From Chelonoidis abingdonii (Eukaryota; Chordata; Testudines; Testudinidae), in assembly GCF_003597395.2 (NCBI RefSeq), contig NC_133769.1:43128034-43192033 (forward strand): a DNA stretch of 64,000 bases. The letters are read 5' to 3'. Made by a program: the position numbers and the translations under genes. Shown here in pieces: positions 1-10,831 of this stretch. Each line of letters begins with the position of its first letter. Within the stretch, counting starts at the first letter, position 1. The notes under the pieces are model-generated. The model ran no database searches and was not told the origin of the DNA. It worked only from the letters and a program-made list of their open reading frames with translations.

Positions 1-513
1 AGCATTTCTAGTATTTCTTGGTCTTGACTGGTGTTCAAAGCTGTTCCCAGTTCAGTATAATCTGAGTTTTATTAACATTATGATTGCTCTTCTAGTTCAT
101 CAATGAAGATATTAAATAAAGAGCAGACTCAACTCTGATCCCTACAGCGCCCTTATGCACCTCCAACCTGCTCAATACATTGCTAATTTTCATTTGATTG
201 AGGGAGTGGTGCAGGGGTACCCCGCCTAATGGTTATAGTCCATGATGGCGGTGGTCTCACCTAGTGGCCCCAGTTCAGTGAGTGGCAGCTCCATCTGGTG
301 CTTAGGGTTTCTGTGGTGACAATCCCGCCTAGTGGTCATGACTTGAGTGGGAGTAGGGGAACCCAGACCACTACTCCACTGGGTTCTGACCCAGGGCCCT
401 GTGGGCTGACTTGGAGGCTTACTTGGCTCTTAGGGTGTTCAGCTTCCCATCAGCTTCTCTGGGCCACTTCCTAGTCCAGTCTGTGCCCCACCTAGTCACC
501 ACCCAGCTCTGGG
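1..513. other. Left flank of the DIRS element, unassigned
   Basis: No gene is visible. A short phrase of the form CCGCCTAGTGG recurs in diverged form near 221, 257, 323 and 487, so part of this stretch may be an old degenerate repeat. Similar GC-richer sequence resumes after 6397, as expected if the DIRS element inserted into it. Confidence 0.35.
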
Positions 514-584
514 GAAGAGGAGGTTACTCACCTTGTGCAGTAACTGACGTTCTTCGAGATGAGTATCCCTGTGGGTGCTCCACT
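514..584 (+). repeat. Left tip of DIRS, arm of a 71-bp inverted repeat
   Basis: Positions 514-584 are nearly perfectly complementary to 775-845. The first 30 bases extend beyond the part shared with the far-right terminal repeat. In DIRS elements such an extension pairs with an internal complementary region and is used to complete the element ends during circle formation. Confidence 0.75.
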
Positions 585-770
585 TTAGGTGTCGGTGCGC
601 CCCTGCGCCTTTGATCGGAGATTTTTTGCAGCAGTACTCCTACCGGCCACGCATGCTTAGAACCTGTCACTCATTCTGAGTGTGTTACTAGAGAGCATGC
701 GCGGCCGGTACCCTCAGTTCCTTCTCTACAACCGAGGCTACCCCAACTCCGAAGTAGAGGGGAGGAGGGA
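545..770 (+). repeat. DIRS left terminal inverted repeat
   Basis: This segment matches the reverse complement of about 6180-6397. Shared landmarks include the block around 612-650 (TTGATCGGAGATTTTTTGCA) and the block around 665-682 (GTCACTCATTCTGAGTGT). Divergence between the two ends is clear, with small indels concentrated in the right copy. Confidence 0.75.
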
Positions 771-774
771 GGGT

Positions 775-845
775 AGTGGAGCACCCACAGGGACACTCAT
801 CTCGAAGAAGGTCAGTTACTGCACAAGGTGAGTAACCTCCTCTTC
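775..845 (-). repeat. DIRS internal complementary region
   Basis: This is the reverse complement of 514-584 over 71 bases with only a few mismatches. It is followed at 849-886 by a direct copy of the block at 559-593, so the tip unit occurs three times within 375 bases. The position between the terminal repeat and the recombinase fits the internal complementary region of DIRS retrotransposons. Confidence 0.7.
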
Positions 846-902
846 TTTGAGAGAGATGTCCCTGTGGGTGCTCCACTTTAGGTGACTTCAAAGCAGTGTA
901 TC

Positions 903-1597
903 TCAAGGAGGTAGGGACTTCGGATCTGGCAGGAATTCCTTAAGCAATACTGCCCTGCCTAATCGAGTGTCAGAGAGGGGGCCTTGAGTAAGGGCATAGT
1001 GAGTAATGAATGTATGGTGGGAGGACCAGGTGGCCGCCCTACAGATGTCTGACAAGGGTACTCTGCGTAGGAAGGCTACAGAGGTAGATACAGATCCAGT
1101 GGAATGTGTCCTGATCAATGCCGGAGGTGTAACGTTCCCTATCTGATAACAGAGACGTGTGCACTCAGAGATGCATCTCGAAGGCCTCTGAGCAGAGATA
1201 GCCATGCCCTTGGAACGGTCCGCAATAGAGACAAAGAGTCCAGGCGAGCCTCAGAAGGGTCGTGTTCTGTCCAGATAAAAAGGACAAGGCCCTACGCACA
1301 TCAGGTGTGTGCAGCGTGCCTCAAGGAGTTTGCGTGTGGTTTCGGGAAGAAAGTTGGTAACTGTATTGGTTCATTGAGGTGAAAAGGAGCATGAACTTTT
1401 GAAAGAAATTTTTGGTGTAAACGCAGAACAACTCTGTCCTTGAAGAAGAGGGCACATGGTGGATCCGCCGCAAGAGCTGCTATCTCGCCTGCCCGTCTGG
1501 CGGAGGTAATGGCCACCAAAAGGGCTGTTTTCATTGAGAGGTGCAAAAGGGAGCAGGTGGCTAAGGGCTCAAAGGGTTGGTGAGTTAAACAGGACAA
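903..1597 (-). pseudogene. DIRS tyrosine recombinase (broken)
   Basis: Two minus-strand frames, 1597-1301 and 1205-903, together resemble the C-terminal catalytic part of a DIRS tyrosine recombinase, the enzyme that inserts the circular DNA copy. The upstream frame has the segment AITSARRAGEIAAL, whose arginine fits the first catalytic Arg of the family. The downstream frame has the segment DICRAATWSSHHTFITHY, ending in a tyrosine at the position of the nucleophile. A frame change and gap between 1301 and 1205 break the gene, and the N-terminal part is missing or scrambled by the minisatellite at 1716-1925. The next gene upstream on the same strand is the RT/RNase H. Assignment as DIRS rather than another tyrosine-recombinase retroelement is from overall resemblance and the inverted ends. 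Confidence 0.75.
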
Positions 1598-1715
1598 TAC
1601 TAGGTGAAGATCCCATGGAGGGGTAGGTGACTTAACATCTGGATATAGGGTTTGGCGCCCCTTCAGGAAACCTTTGGTGACGGGATGAGCGGTGGCTCAA
1701 TGTCTGGGTAGAGGA

Positions 1716-1925
1716 TTGAGGAGAGGCGCGCTGCTGGCACCGCGGCCGTTTGCCGGGGAGAGGCACGCTGCGGCACCGCGCCGTTTGGTGTGCCCAGGAG
1801 GAGTGCGCTGCCGGCACTGCGGCCGTTTGCAGTGCTGAGGAGGAGCACGCTGCTGGCACCATGGCCATTTGCGGTGCCCAGGGGGAGTGCACTGCTGGCA
1901 CTGCGACCCATTTGCGGTGCCAAGG
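1716..1925. repeat. GC-rich minisatellite, about five copies of a ~42-bp unit
   Basis: Units share a core of the form GCTGGCACCGCGGCCGTTTG and begin near 1718, 1757, 1799, 1841 and 1884. They vary by substitutions and small length changes. The array lies between the recombinase and the RNase H of the DIRS element, and the overlapping open frames on both strands at 1632-2086 are by-products of the array. Confidence 0.7.
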
Positions 1926-2005
1926 GGACAGGAGCGACAAGGACCTTCCTGACATGGGAGGTCGGGTCCCTGCCTCAGTGCTCTGTGAGAGCTGTGGCTG
2001 AGGCA

Positions 2006-3223
2006 TCAGAAAAAGCTGAGGCACCTGCCTTTGGTGTTGTCAGCACAGAGGGTAGGGATCTCGCGGGAGACCCCTACCCTTGTTAAAGTCTCTCCTGTGA
2101 GACTGTTCTGCTTCTTGCCTCCGCTCCAGGGAGGGTAAAGCAACGCTGCCCACCAGTTCTGATCTGGCTGGGGCGCGTGTGGGAGTGGGTTTGACCTTTC
2201 CCATCTCCGAAAGCGTCTGCTTAGCTCGTCGGCAGTGGTGTTCATCACGCCTGGGATGTAAACAGCTGATATCTGGATGTGGTTTGCAAGGCACCAATTC
2301 CAGAGTTCCATGGTCTCTGAACAAAGAGAGTGGGAACGAGCCCCTCCTTGTCTGTTGACGTAGAACATGCAGGCAATGTTGTCTGTTATTATGCGTACAT
2401 GCTGATTCTTGATTAGTGGGAGGAAGCAACGGCAAGCATTCCGGATAGCGCGAAGTTCTAGAACGTTTATGTGTAGGGAGGTCTCGGAGTGAGACCATAG
2501 CCCGTGTACTGTGTGGTGAGAGATATGGACCCCCCAGCCAATGAGGGATGCGTCGGTTGTCATCATCACAGTTGGTGGAGTCTGGAGGAAGGGGACTCCA
2601 GAACAGAGGTTGTCAGGGACTGTCCACCGTATGACAGAGTCCTTGACCCAGTAAGGTATGGTCAATGATTTGTTTATTGAGTGCACGTTTGGTTTGTAAA
2701 CCGTGGCCAGCCAAGCTTGGAAGCACCTCATGTGGAGACATGCATTCTGGACCACGAAAGTGCACGAGGCCATGTGCTCCAGTAGTTGGAGGCAGTCTCG
2801 GGCGGCGACCCGAGGGCTGCTGTGAAGCCTTGCAGCCAGCAGTTGTATAGTATTGACACGGTCGGGTGGAAGGGATGCCCGTCCGGTTCTGGAGTCGAGG
2901 CTTGCTTCTATAAAGTCCAGGCGTTGGGTAGGACTTAATGTGGATTTGTTCTCATTTATTTGCAGGCCCAGGGATTGAAAGCACTCGATGGTGATTTTTT
3001 GTTTATGAAGCGGAGGGCCTCGGCGTGTGTGGAGGCCTTGAGAAGGCAATCGTCCAGGTAAGGAAATATTATAACCCCTTGTTTCCGGAGGTAGGCCGTG
3101 ACTACCGGTAGAAGTTTGGAGAAAACTCGAGGGGCAGTGGAAAGGCCAAATGGTAGAACTCTGTATTGGTAATGCGTCGAGCCAAAGGTAAAAACGGAGA
3201 AAACGGTGGATAGTGACGTGCAA
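2006..3223 (-). pseudogene. DIRS reverse transcriptase C-terminus plus RNase H
   Basis: This 405-codon minus-strand frame is the longest in the window. Its first part covers the end of a reverse transcriptase. Its middle carries RNase H features of the DIRS/gypsy type: TTDASLIGWGVHI (first catalytic Asp), LELRAIRNA (Glu), ITDNIACMFYVNRQGG (Asp), and then VYIPGVMNTTADELSR. The enzyme would copy element RNA into DNA and degrade the RNA strand. It overlaps the upstream frame that holds the polymerase active site, so a frameshift near 2960-3220 splits one ancestral gene. The tail after about 2120 has no recognisable domain. The start is not a true translation start. Confidence 0.85.
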
Positions 3224-3705
3224 ATAGGCGTCTTGTAGGTCGAAGGGCTGAAAACCAATCGCCCTGCTGCAGGGCTGGAATTATGGTGGTGAGAGTAACC
3301 ATTTTGAACTTTGTTCTTGACGAAATTGTTGAGTCTGCTGAGGTCGAGGATCGGTCGCCATCCTCCAGTTTTCTTCTGTGTTAGGAAATAAGGGGAACAG
3401 AATCCTTTCCCCTTGTGGCATTTGGGCACGAGTTCGATAGCACCCAGGTGAAGAAGATGTTGTACTTCTTGCTGAGAGGTGTGGCTCGTGAAAGGTGTCC
3501 CTGAAGAGGGACGGGGAGGGTGGGTGGGTGGGAGGTAAGGAGAGGAAGGGGATGGAATACCCGGTGGTGTGATGACCTCTAGAACCCACTTGTCGGTGGT
3601 AATATTCTGCCATTGGTGTAAAAATGGCTGTAGACGATGTCCAAAGACAGTTGTGAGCAGTACATGCGCCGGACTAGGGGCGACGTTTTCGAGACCCTCG
3701 ACCAA
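2956..3705 (-). pseudogene. DIRS reverse transcriptase catalytic part
   Basis: The minus-strand frame contains the polymerase core: FLTQKKTGGWRPILDLSRLN (fingers motif), VLPFGLSTAPRVFSK (motif B) and IIFPYLDDCLLKA (motif C, YLDD, with the catalytic Asp pair). The motif A region between 3180 and 3250 is disturbed, with frame changes across the shadow frames 3102-3302 and 3281-3613. The frame overlaps the RNase H frame downstream and follows gag-like sequence upstream. The protein would be cytoplasmic or nuclear and act on element RNA. It is broken here. Motif order and the YLDD box make the reverse transcriptase call secure. Confidence 0.85.
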
Positions 3706-3709
3706 AGGT

Positions 3710-4300
3710 TCAAATTTGTTTATTATTTGAGGAAGTTGGGGTATCCCGGAAGAATTGGGGCGACGCCGCTGGTATCTGGACCTCTGGCGTTGGCGTTGTT
3801 GTTGTTGTTGATCCTGAGCTCCGGAAATGCTGAGTATATGAGGGTAGCGCGGACGTGGTAAGGTGATATCTGTACTGTCGCCTTCTGTTTGTAGGGGTCT
3901 GGATACCTAAGGATCGCAGAGTTGCCCTTGAGTCCTTCATTGAGTGCAGCACCTCATTAGTGGTGGAAGCAAAGAGTTTATAACCATCAAAAGGGAGATC
4001 CTCTATGGTGCTCTGAACTTCGCGAGAAAGAGAGAAGAGGAAAGCCAGGAACCTCGGTGCATGACGGCCGCTGTAGCGGTGGATCTTGCTGCAGTATTGG
4101 CTGAATCCAGAGCTGCTTGAAGAGCCGTGCAGGATATGATTTGGCCCTCGGAAACTAAAGCTGTAAACTGTTGTTTCTTGTTGTCTGGGATGTGTTCAAT
4201 AAAGTGCATGAACTTATTATAGTTGTTATGGTCGTACTTTGCTAGAATTGCGGTACAATTGGCAATTCGAAATTGCAACGTTGAAGAGGCATATACCTTA
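3710..4300 (-). pseudogene. Gag-like remnant of the DIRS element
   Basis: Minus-strand frames at 3952-3710 and 4278-4003 lie directly upstream of the reverse transcriptase. They show no enzyme motif. The 4278-4003 frame encodes a mostly helical-looking segment rich in Ala, Asn and Gln with an alanine/threonine stretch, and the 3952-3710 frame is rich in Ser, Thr and Pro with a run of threonines. Position alone suggests the gag-like first gene of DIRS. The frames are interrupted and no start can be chosen. Confidence 0.5.
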
Positions 4301-4712
4301 CGACCCAGCAGGTCTAAGCGTTTGCCTTCTCTGTTGGTTGGGGTATGGCGGAAATACTGTTTGTTTCACTGATTGGCTGCATCCACTACCAAAGAGCTTG
4401 GCCCAGGATGTGAGAAAAGGAATTCAGAGCCCTTCGAGGGAATGAAGTATTTCCGGTCCGCCTGTTTGCAGGTAGGCTGGCTTGTGGCTAGAGTCTGCCA
4501 GATGGATTTAGCAGGTCCAGAAGGGCTGAGTTAATTGGTCAGGTACTTCCTCCAAATGATTCTAAGCTCATTGGCAACCTTTTGAAGAGATCTTGGAGTT
4601 TTGAAAAATCATCTGATGGCAGTGGAGGGAAGGAAGTAACGCCTCCTCAGGTATTGGATCAGTTGGTACGTGAGGTAATACTGGGTCAGGAGCTGGAGTT
4701 AATTGATCCTGA

Positions 4713-4990
4713 GAACCATTTTGAACTTTTGTTCTTGATGAAATTGTTCTGAGTCCTCTGAGCGCTCGAGGATCGGTCGCTATCCCTCCAGTTTTCGGGT
4801 CTGTGTCTAGGAAATAAGACGGGAAAACGAATCCCATTTCCCCGTGAGTGGGATTTTAGGGCCACGAGATTCGACTAGCACCCCCTACAGGTGAAAGAAA
4901 GATGTTGTACACGTCTTGGCTTGGAGGGATTGGCTCGTGTAAAGAAGTGTTCCTGAGAGGGAACCGGGGCGGTTGGGCTCGAGGAGATAA
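4713..4990 (-). repeat. Second, corrupted copy of part of the DIRS RT
   Basis: This segment repeats 3295-3530 in the same orientation. Compared with that copy it carries many scattered single-base insertions and small changes, which destroy the reading frame. Sequence beyond it to about 6200 has the same texture. It could be a real rearranged copy or low-quality sequence at an assembly join. Confidence 0.65.
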
Positions 4991-6179
4991 GGGGACAGGA
5001 AGTTGGATGGCACAAGTAAGGCGCGACCTGAGTGTGATGGCACGCCTCTTAGAGAGCCCCACTGTCGCGTGAATTAGGGGCACATGGAGTATTCCCAGCC
5101 TATTCGGAGGGCAGTCGTAGGCGAAAGGCAGATAGAGGAATCACGCCGTCAGAGAAAACCGGCCGCTGCGCACCCCCGAATTTGTAACTTGGTGCCCTTT
5201 GGCGTCCAAACTAGCGTCATAGCGGTGGCCGGCAGTGCATGCCGTGCCTAAGTAATAGCAAGGCTGGCGGTGCCTCAGTCGGCTGCCTGAGTTGTCGGTG
5301 CCCCGCATTCACTTTGCAGATGCTGATAGTGCCACAATCGAGCAGGCAACTTGAAAACCGTCGCCTCGCGGACACCAGAGCCTGGACGACCTGCTGTTCG
5401 GTGTGCGCCGCGAAAGCACGCAGTGGTTCGGCGCGCGCGCATTCCATTGCGGTGCTGATACGTGCCACTATCTGAGGCCCTAGGCAACGAAAGCCTGTCC
5501 ACGTGGTCGGCCAACCAGAGCCTCGCACATGCCATACCAGGAAGCACAGGCTGGTTTAGCGCAGTACCGAGGAGCCCCGCTCCTCAAGACACCAGAGCGT
5601 GGACACTACCTGATCGAGCTGGTAAGGAAACTGACGAGCTTGACCAGAGAAGGTTTACCTGAAAGCTCCGGTCGCTTGTAAGCTCTCTTTTGGCTGCATT
5701 TCTTTAGTTTTTTTTGTGAAGGGTAGAAGCTGGGTCTGGAGGCAGAGCCGAGCCAGGGTGAGGTAGGTTAGCAGGATTTTGAAGTAAATTAGAAGTTATA
5801 AAACATCGCCTGCCTTCCTACTCTAGGCAGCTTATAACATGTGGCAGTGAGGGCAAATTTTGAGGAATATGGGTGTCCTCCCCAAGCATTTTAATACACT
5901 TGGAGTGCCCATGCGAAAGAGGATAGGTCCTTACAAGAAAGAGAGCAGCTAAAGCTGTGGAGGGCCACGCATTATTTGGATACAGCGCAGAACCAGAACG
6001 AGAGATGTTTTTTAACTAGTAGAAGGAATGAAAACGGTAGGTACACGACTAACCCTAAAGGTTATAGTAACCAGAGAGAGGAAGCACTAGGCTAACGGTA
6101 CACACAGGAATTTTAAGATAAAGAAAGAAAATAACTCCTAAGAAGAGTCTCCTGCTGAGCTCCGAGTCTCAGCCGGGGT
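4991..6179. other. Poorly interpretable 5' part of the DIRS element
   Basis: The region lies between the duplicated RT piece and the right terminal repeat, where gag-like coding sequence would be expected. The GC-rich part at 5217-5660 has CGGTG-type phrases that DIRS gag regions often show. No frame over about 100 codons is convincing, and the frames that exist on both strands look like chance. Confidence 0.4.
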
Positions 6180-6397
6180 GGTAGAGGAGAGAACCGAGGA
6201 ACTGCCGACGGTTGCAAAAAAAGTAAACGCTCATCATAGTAACTTAAACACTCAGAATGAGTGACAAGGTTCTAAGCACTGAGTGGCGCGGTAAGAGTAC
6301 TAAGGCGTCACTGCTGCAAAAAATCTCCGATCAAAGGCACAGGGGCCCACCGTCATCTAAAGTGGAGGACCCACAGAGACACCTCTTGAAGAAGAAC
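6180..6397 (-). repeat. DIRS right terminal inverted repeat
   Basis: Reverse complement of about 545-770, with extra bases and small indels relative to the left copy. In the orientation of the element this is its 5' end. Sequence after 6397 is no longer shared with the left end. Confidence 0.7.
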
Positions 6398-9300
6398 ATT
6401 GCCTTCAGGGCTGCCAGCCCTCCTTCCTGTTGCCAGGTGCTGAGCCTCTCCTGCTTATCAGCCCCAGGCAGACCACATTCTGATCCTCCCTGGGTGCTCC
6501 CAGGGTACGACTTCTTCTATGGATGGTCAGATCTTATTGGATGGCTTGACTGACTTTTAAACCCTGCCTCCAGGCCTTCTTGGCCAGTGAGGGGTCTATA
6601 CACCATATCAAACACTCCAATAATTTCAAGACAATTTATATTACTTTTTAAGGTAAAATGTAATGAACCAAATTTACATTCCAATGAAAACAGTGTAAAA
6701 TCAGCAGAGCTCTCCTGAACTCAACAGAATTATTTGTATTTTTAACACTGATACAGCAGGGAATGAAATCTGACCCTGTGTGTCAAGTACTTTATTAATA
6801 TCAGTTTTATTTATTTTTTTTAAAAAAAGCATTAAAGTATATTGGGCAAGATTTATCCATGTTTCCTTGCCACCTATTATTGATGAGTCCACTACTTTCA
6901 AGGGCCTTGATCCTAACTGATGTTAAGCACACTTGACACATATTGATTTCAAGATGCTCAACAGTTTGTAGGATTGAGCCTTCAGTATCAATTGTTTAGT
7001 GATTTGCTCTTAGGTCCCAATCCACACATGTGAAACTTTATGCATCTTAGCAGTCTCACTGAAGTTAATAGTACTACTCACAACATTTAGGTTTCACACA
7101 AACTTACGGACTAGATCCTCAACTGGTACCCCATGTGTTTATTTGCCAGTCTTCTGGGACTCCCCAGTTGCACATGGTTATTTATTCAAATGCGTAGTGT
7201 TACGTAGTAGATGTGGATAGTATTTACAGGCATGAGGAAAAGGAATACTGAATGTAAAAGTTATTTAATTTCATATAATTCTTGCTAGTTTGATGTTTGG
7301 GGTGTAGTTTGTGTGTGTACTCAGCTGGCTGGTAATGTTTCTAAGTAATGAACAGGTGTCCCTCTAAAATACACCTCAGTTGATGTCCCTCAGTATATTT
7401 CAGCAGAGGAAAGCAAAGAGTGATTTTTGAAGAGGGAGGCCATTTACAGCTTATGGCTAAATTCTGTCCTCAGCTATATGTGTACATTTCCCATTTTCTT
7501 CAGTAGGCGATGTGTGAACCCCAACCCTCTGTACGCTGGTAGGCTCAGTCACCAACTTGGGTCAATTCCAATTCAGTTTATAGGAATTACTTCAGGGCTC
7601 TGTTTATTCTCCAGCATAAGAGAAAGGAAACACTGAACAACGTAATTAAAGGTCCCGTTCCTTACCTATCTTGTGGAGCCTTTGGCAGCTTACAGGTCAG
7701 GATCTTCTCCTGTCTAGGGGGTCCCACAGGGCCTATTTTCTTCCACTGCAGCTACAGAATTCACAGCTCTCACACGCTTTCATGCAGATGGGACACCCAT
7801 TTATATTCCCCAGCAGGGAGTTATCACTTGATGCTATCGAGCTTGCTTAATTGATTCCCGGCATGTGTCTGCAGGGTTCTTCTCCAGAACAAGGCTGCCT
7901 TCTCCCTGCCCCACACTAATTTTTCAAGGGGCAGAATGCCCTGTTACACCATCCTGGCCTTTTATATTTAAATTGAACACTGAGAATAAGGAAGAAGGGG
8001 AATGGTTGTTAGCCATATTCAGGATTTCCATGATGTTCAGCTCTTTCCATGAGCTATGATGTACCTGGCACTGGCTACCAACACTGCTTGGCATACCATA
8101 CATTTATTACCTACACAGCTTTAATATGTTAAGTAAAGGGAAGACATCATTCCAGTCTAAACTTAGTGACCTTCACACATGGAAAGTATTATAGATTCCG
8201 AAAAAAGTGGTAAATGTACATCAGGAGGACCTGTAATGTCATAGTTATCTAACAAGAGGCAATTGCCATCTCCTGGAAAGGAAAACTGGAATTTTTCTGA
8301 ACAACTTGTACCTCCAGGCTTAAAATAAAAACACCCCTCTGATGACATATTAATGCTGACAGTTACTGTGATCTCCAGATATTTTTTCATTTACTTCATG
8401 AGTGTAGTTGAGCACTTTACTTTCTTCCTTATACTTTATTCTTCACTAGAGAGACTACTGCTCAGATTTATCAAGCTGCGAGGACAAGATGATCTCAAGA
8501 AGCCCACATGCAGCATATTCCCACCATAACAAGTGTGAAGGCAACGTTCAAATAATCAACTTCAGGACCATCGTGTTTAAATCTGCATGTGACAGGCTAA
8601 AGACTAACCAGGAAACAAGAAAAAAATTATCTGGCCACCAAAGTAAGGAATCAAAGATACTAACAATCTTGGGATTAGTTTATTCCCATTAGGCACATGA
8701 GAAAAGATGCACTGCCTGAGGGGAACCACTAGGGCACAGGAAGTCTCTTAGAGCTTCCTGGTATGTGAATAATATGCATCTACTACCACCCCTCTTCATG
8801 GGATGCAGCAGGTTCAGGGAGGCATGACCTCAGACCCTTCCTAATGTGTTTGTGGTGACGTGCCCCTATGAGGAGTAACTATGCAGCAATCTCTCTGCTT
8901 CATATAGTCTTCCAGTGAGGTTACCATTTGCACTAGTATTTGTTTGATTATTCAGACACTGTTGCACTGGAAACTGAGACTACCAATTTATTTTACATAA
9001 GCCCTTGGAGAAACTGGATGATGTTGATGTCTTCTGTCTGGGTCAAATTTAAACAAATACCCAAAGCCTTGAGTTGTACCTCATACTGCTCTTCACAATA
9101 GAGTATACCTCAATGACAATTTCTACCCATTGGTACCATCCTGCAGAGATTTGGTGTCAAGATTTGAAGGAGTAAGACCAGGAGACTGGCCATGCATTTC
9201 AGCATCTTCCCCGGCAGACCTACCACAAATCCATCTGGAAATCCATTTAAGAGTTAACACAGTTCAAGAGCTTTACTAATTCTCTATGGGTCCTATTGAA

Positions 9301-9735
9301 CGGACAGTGCCAGCATGACTCCTCTAAGGAGCCACATTGTTAGGGGAAGGTTGTGGCTCAGTGGAGAGCTAGGAGTGCAATTCCCTGCTATTCTCAGTAT
9401 CCTTGTGGAAAAGAGACATTTCCCTCTTCCCATTCCATGGCCTCCCAAAGTTCATCCCCACATGAGTTAGGAAAGTCCATAGGCCTGTCTATCCACTGTT
9501 ATGCAACTTGTGTAGTTACATATGTTTTATAAAAAGCTAGTACTCTGTTTTTGTAGAATTTTGCACCCATTTTTTCACTGAGGTAAATGCTACACAAATT
9601 CCCAGGCATGAATTGTTCTCCTACCCCTCTGCCCCCTCTCATAAGTTTTTACATGAGGATGAGGTGTGGGCTCTGGATCCCATTGAGAAAAGGCTCTGTC
9701 TATTCTCTACACAGGACTTTACACAAAGAATGAAG
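6398..9735. other. No gene or repeat recognised
   Basis: AT-rich, complex sequence. Open frames are short, lack domains and show no codon pattern. A fragment near 7440-7510 resembles the ubiquitous amniote phrase built around AAATTCTG and CTTCAGT, likely a very old repeat piece. Confidence 0.5.
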
Positions 9736-9862
9736 TAGGGGAGGGATAGCTCAGTGGTTTGAACATTGGTCTGCTAAAGCCAGGGTTATGAGCTCAATCC
9801 TTGAGGACCATTTAGGCATCTGGGCAAAAATCAGTACTTGGTCCTGCTAGTGAAGGCAGTGG
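9736..9862 (+). repeat. tRNA-derived turtle SINE, left part
   Basis: The start GGGATAGCTCAGTGGTTTGA carries an internal polymerase III A box, and GGGTTATGAGCTCAATCC about 30 bases later is a decayed B box. This head matches the SINE copy at 48935-49110. The copy is interrupted at 9867 by an LTR and continues at 10773. Confidence 0.8.
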
Positions 9863-9867
9863 GCTGG

Positions 9868-10772
9868 TGTCATAAACAGATAGCTAAGGGTTAATGTTTC
9901 TTTTACTGTAAGGCGTTAACGAAAGGGAACCAATTACCAACCCTTAAACACACAGAGGACCAATCAGGAAAACACGATTTTTCAGAAGTGAGGGAGGAGA
10001 ACTTTCTGGTTAGGTAATTTGCCTTTGCGTTCTGTCTGTGTTCGCTCCGGTCTATGAGGAACATGAGCTTTGGTTTTTTTTCCTCTATCTCGTCAAGCTC
10101 TCTTCTACCCTTCCTTCCCAATTTGAGTACAAAAAGGAAAACAATACGGTTAATGATTGTGTATTTATATTTGATGGCTGCTGAATGTTAAAATGGAATC
10201 TCTTTTGAATAAGGCTGATTATTCCATTTTCTTTTAAGCTAGATGAGCCCCTGCGGTCTATGTCACCTTTGAATGCACGTGAATTCATGTCGTGAGTTTC
10301 TTTTATCTCTTTTTTATATAAAGCTTCTTCTTTAAAACTTGTGTGGAAAATGGGTTTCTTCCTAAGTTAGGCAAGGGGATAGGAATCTCTATGCCAGGAG
10401 TACTGTCTCTCTCAGGGAAAGACTGGGAGGGGGGAGAAGAAGGAGGGGGGAAGGTAAATCGTCCTCTCTGTTTTGTGTTTCAAAGGATTGAAGCAGGGAA
10501 ATCTCGTAGTATCCCCAGGGCGGGAAAATCTGGGAGGAAGTAAAGAGCAGGAAGGGAAGTGGGTTATTTCCCTTGGTTGGAGGCTCAGGGCATCTGAGTC
10601 TTGGGGGTCCCCCAGGGAAAGGTTTGGGGAGACCAGAGAGTTTATCATGTACTCAAAATACTGATTGGTGGCAGCGAGATAAGATCCAAGCTGGTAATTA
10701 AGCTTGGAGGTTCATGCTAAGCACCCAGATTTTGGACACTAAGGTCCAGATTTGGGAAAGAGACGTATGATA
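9868..10772 (+). mobile_element. Solo LTR inserted in a SINE
   Basis: The 905-bp segment starts TGTCATAAACAG and ends ATGATA (a decayed TG...CA pair). It is flanked by the 5-bp duplication GCTGG at 9863-9867 and 10773-10777, and the SINE sequence reads on across the junction. A TATATAAAG box lies at 10315-10323. No internal retroviral genes are present, so this is a solo LTR left by recombination. The frames inside it (for example 10343-10543) are not genes. Confidence 0.8.
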
Positions 10773-10831
10773 GCTGGACTCAATGAGCTTTCAAGGTCTT
10801 TTCCAGTTCTAGGAGATAGATATACCTCCTA
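10773..10831 (+). repeat. tRNA-derived SINE, right part
   Basis: The segment GGACTCAATGAGCTTTCAAGG followed by a TTCCAGTTCTAGGAG block is the usual 3' body of the SINE that starts at 9736. It is displaced 905 bp by the LTR. Confidence 0.7.

Larger units (their letters stand above)
514..6397 (-). mobile_element. DIRS-like tyrosine-recombinase retrotransposon, defective
   Basis: Read on the minus strand, the element has gag-like remnants, then reverse transcriptase and RNase H, then a tyrosine recombinase. This is the order known for DIRS retrotransposons, which integrate through a circular intermediate with a recombinase and make no target duplication. The ends are inverted: the sequence around 545-770 is repeated in reverse complement at about 6180-6397 with moderate divergence. 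A further inverted copy of the left tip lies inside at 775-845. All coding frames carry stops or frameshifts, so the copy is inactive. I see no methyltransferase domain. Exact ends are approximate because no target duplication marks them. Confidence 0.8.

Noticed and set aside
1632..2086. Overlapping frames of 83-130 codons on both strands
   Set aside because: They are produced by the GC-rich minisatellite inside the DIRS element.
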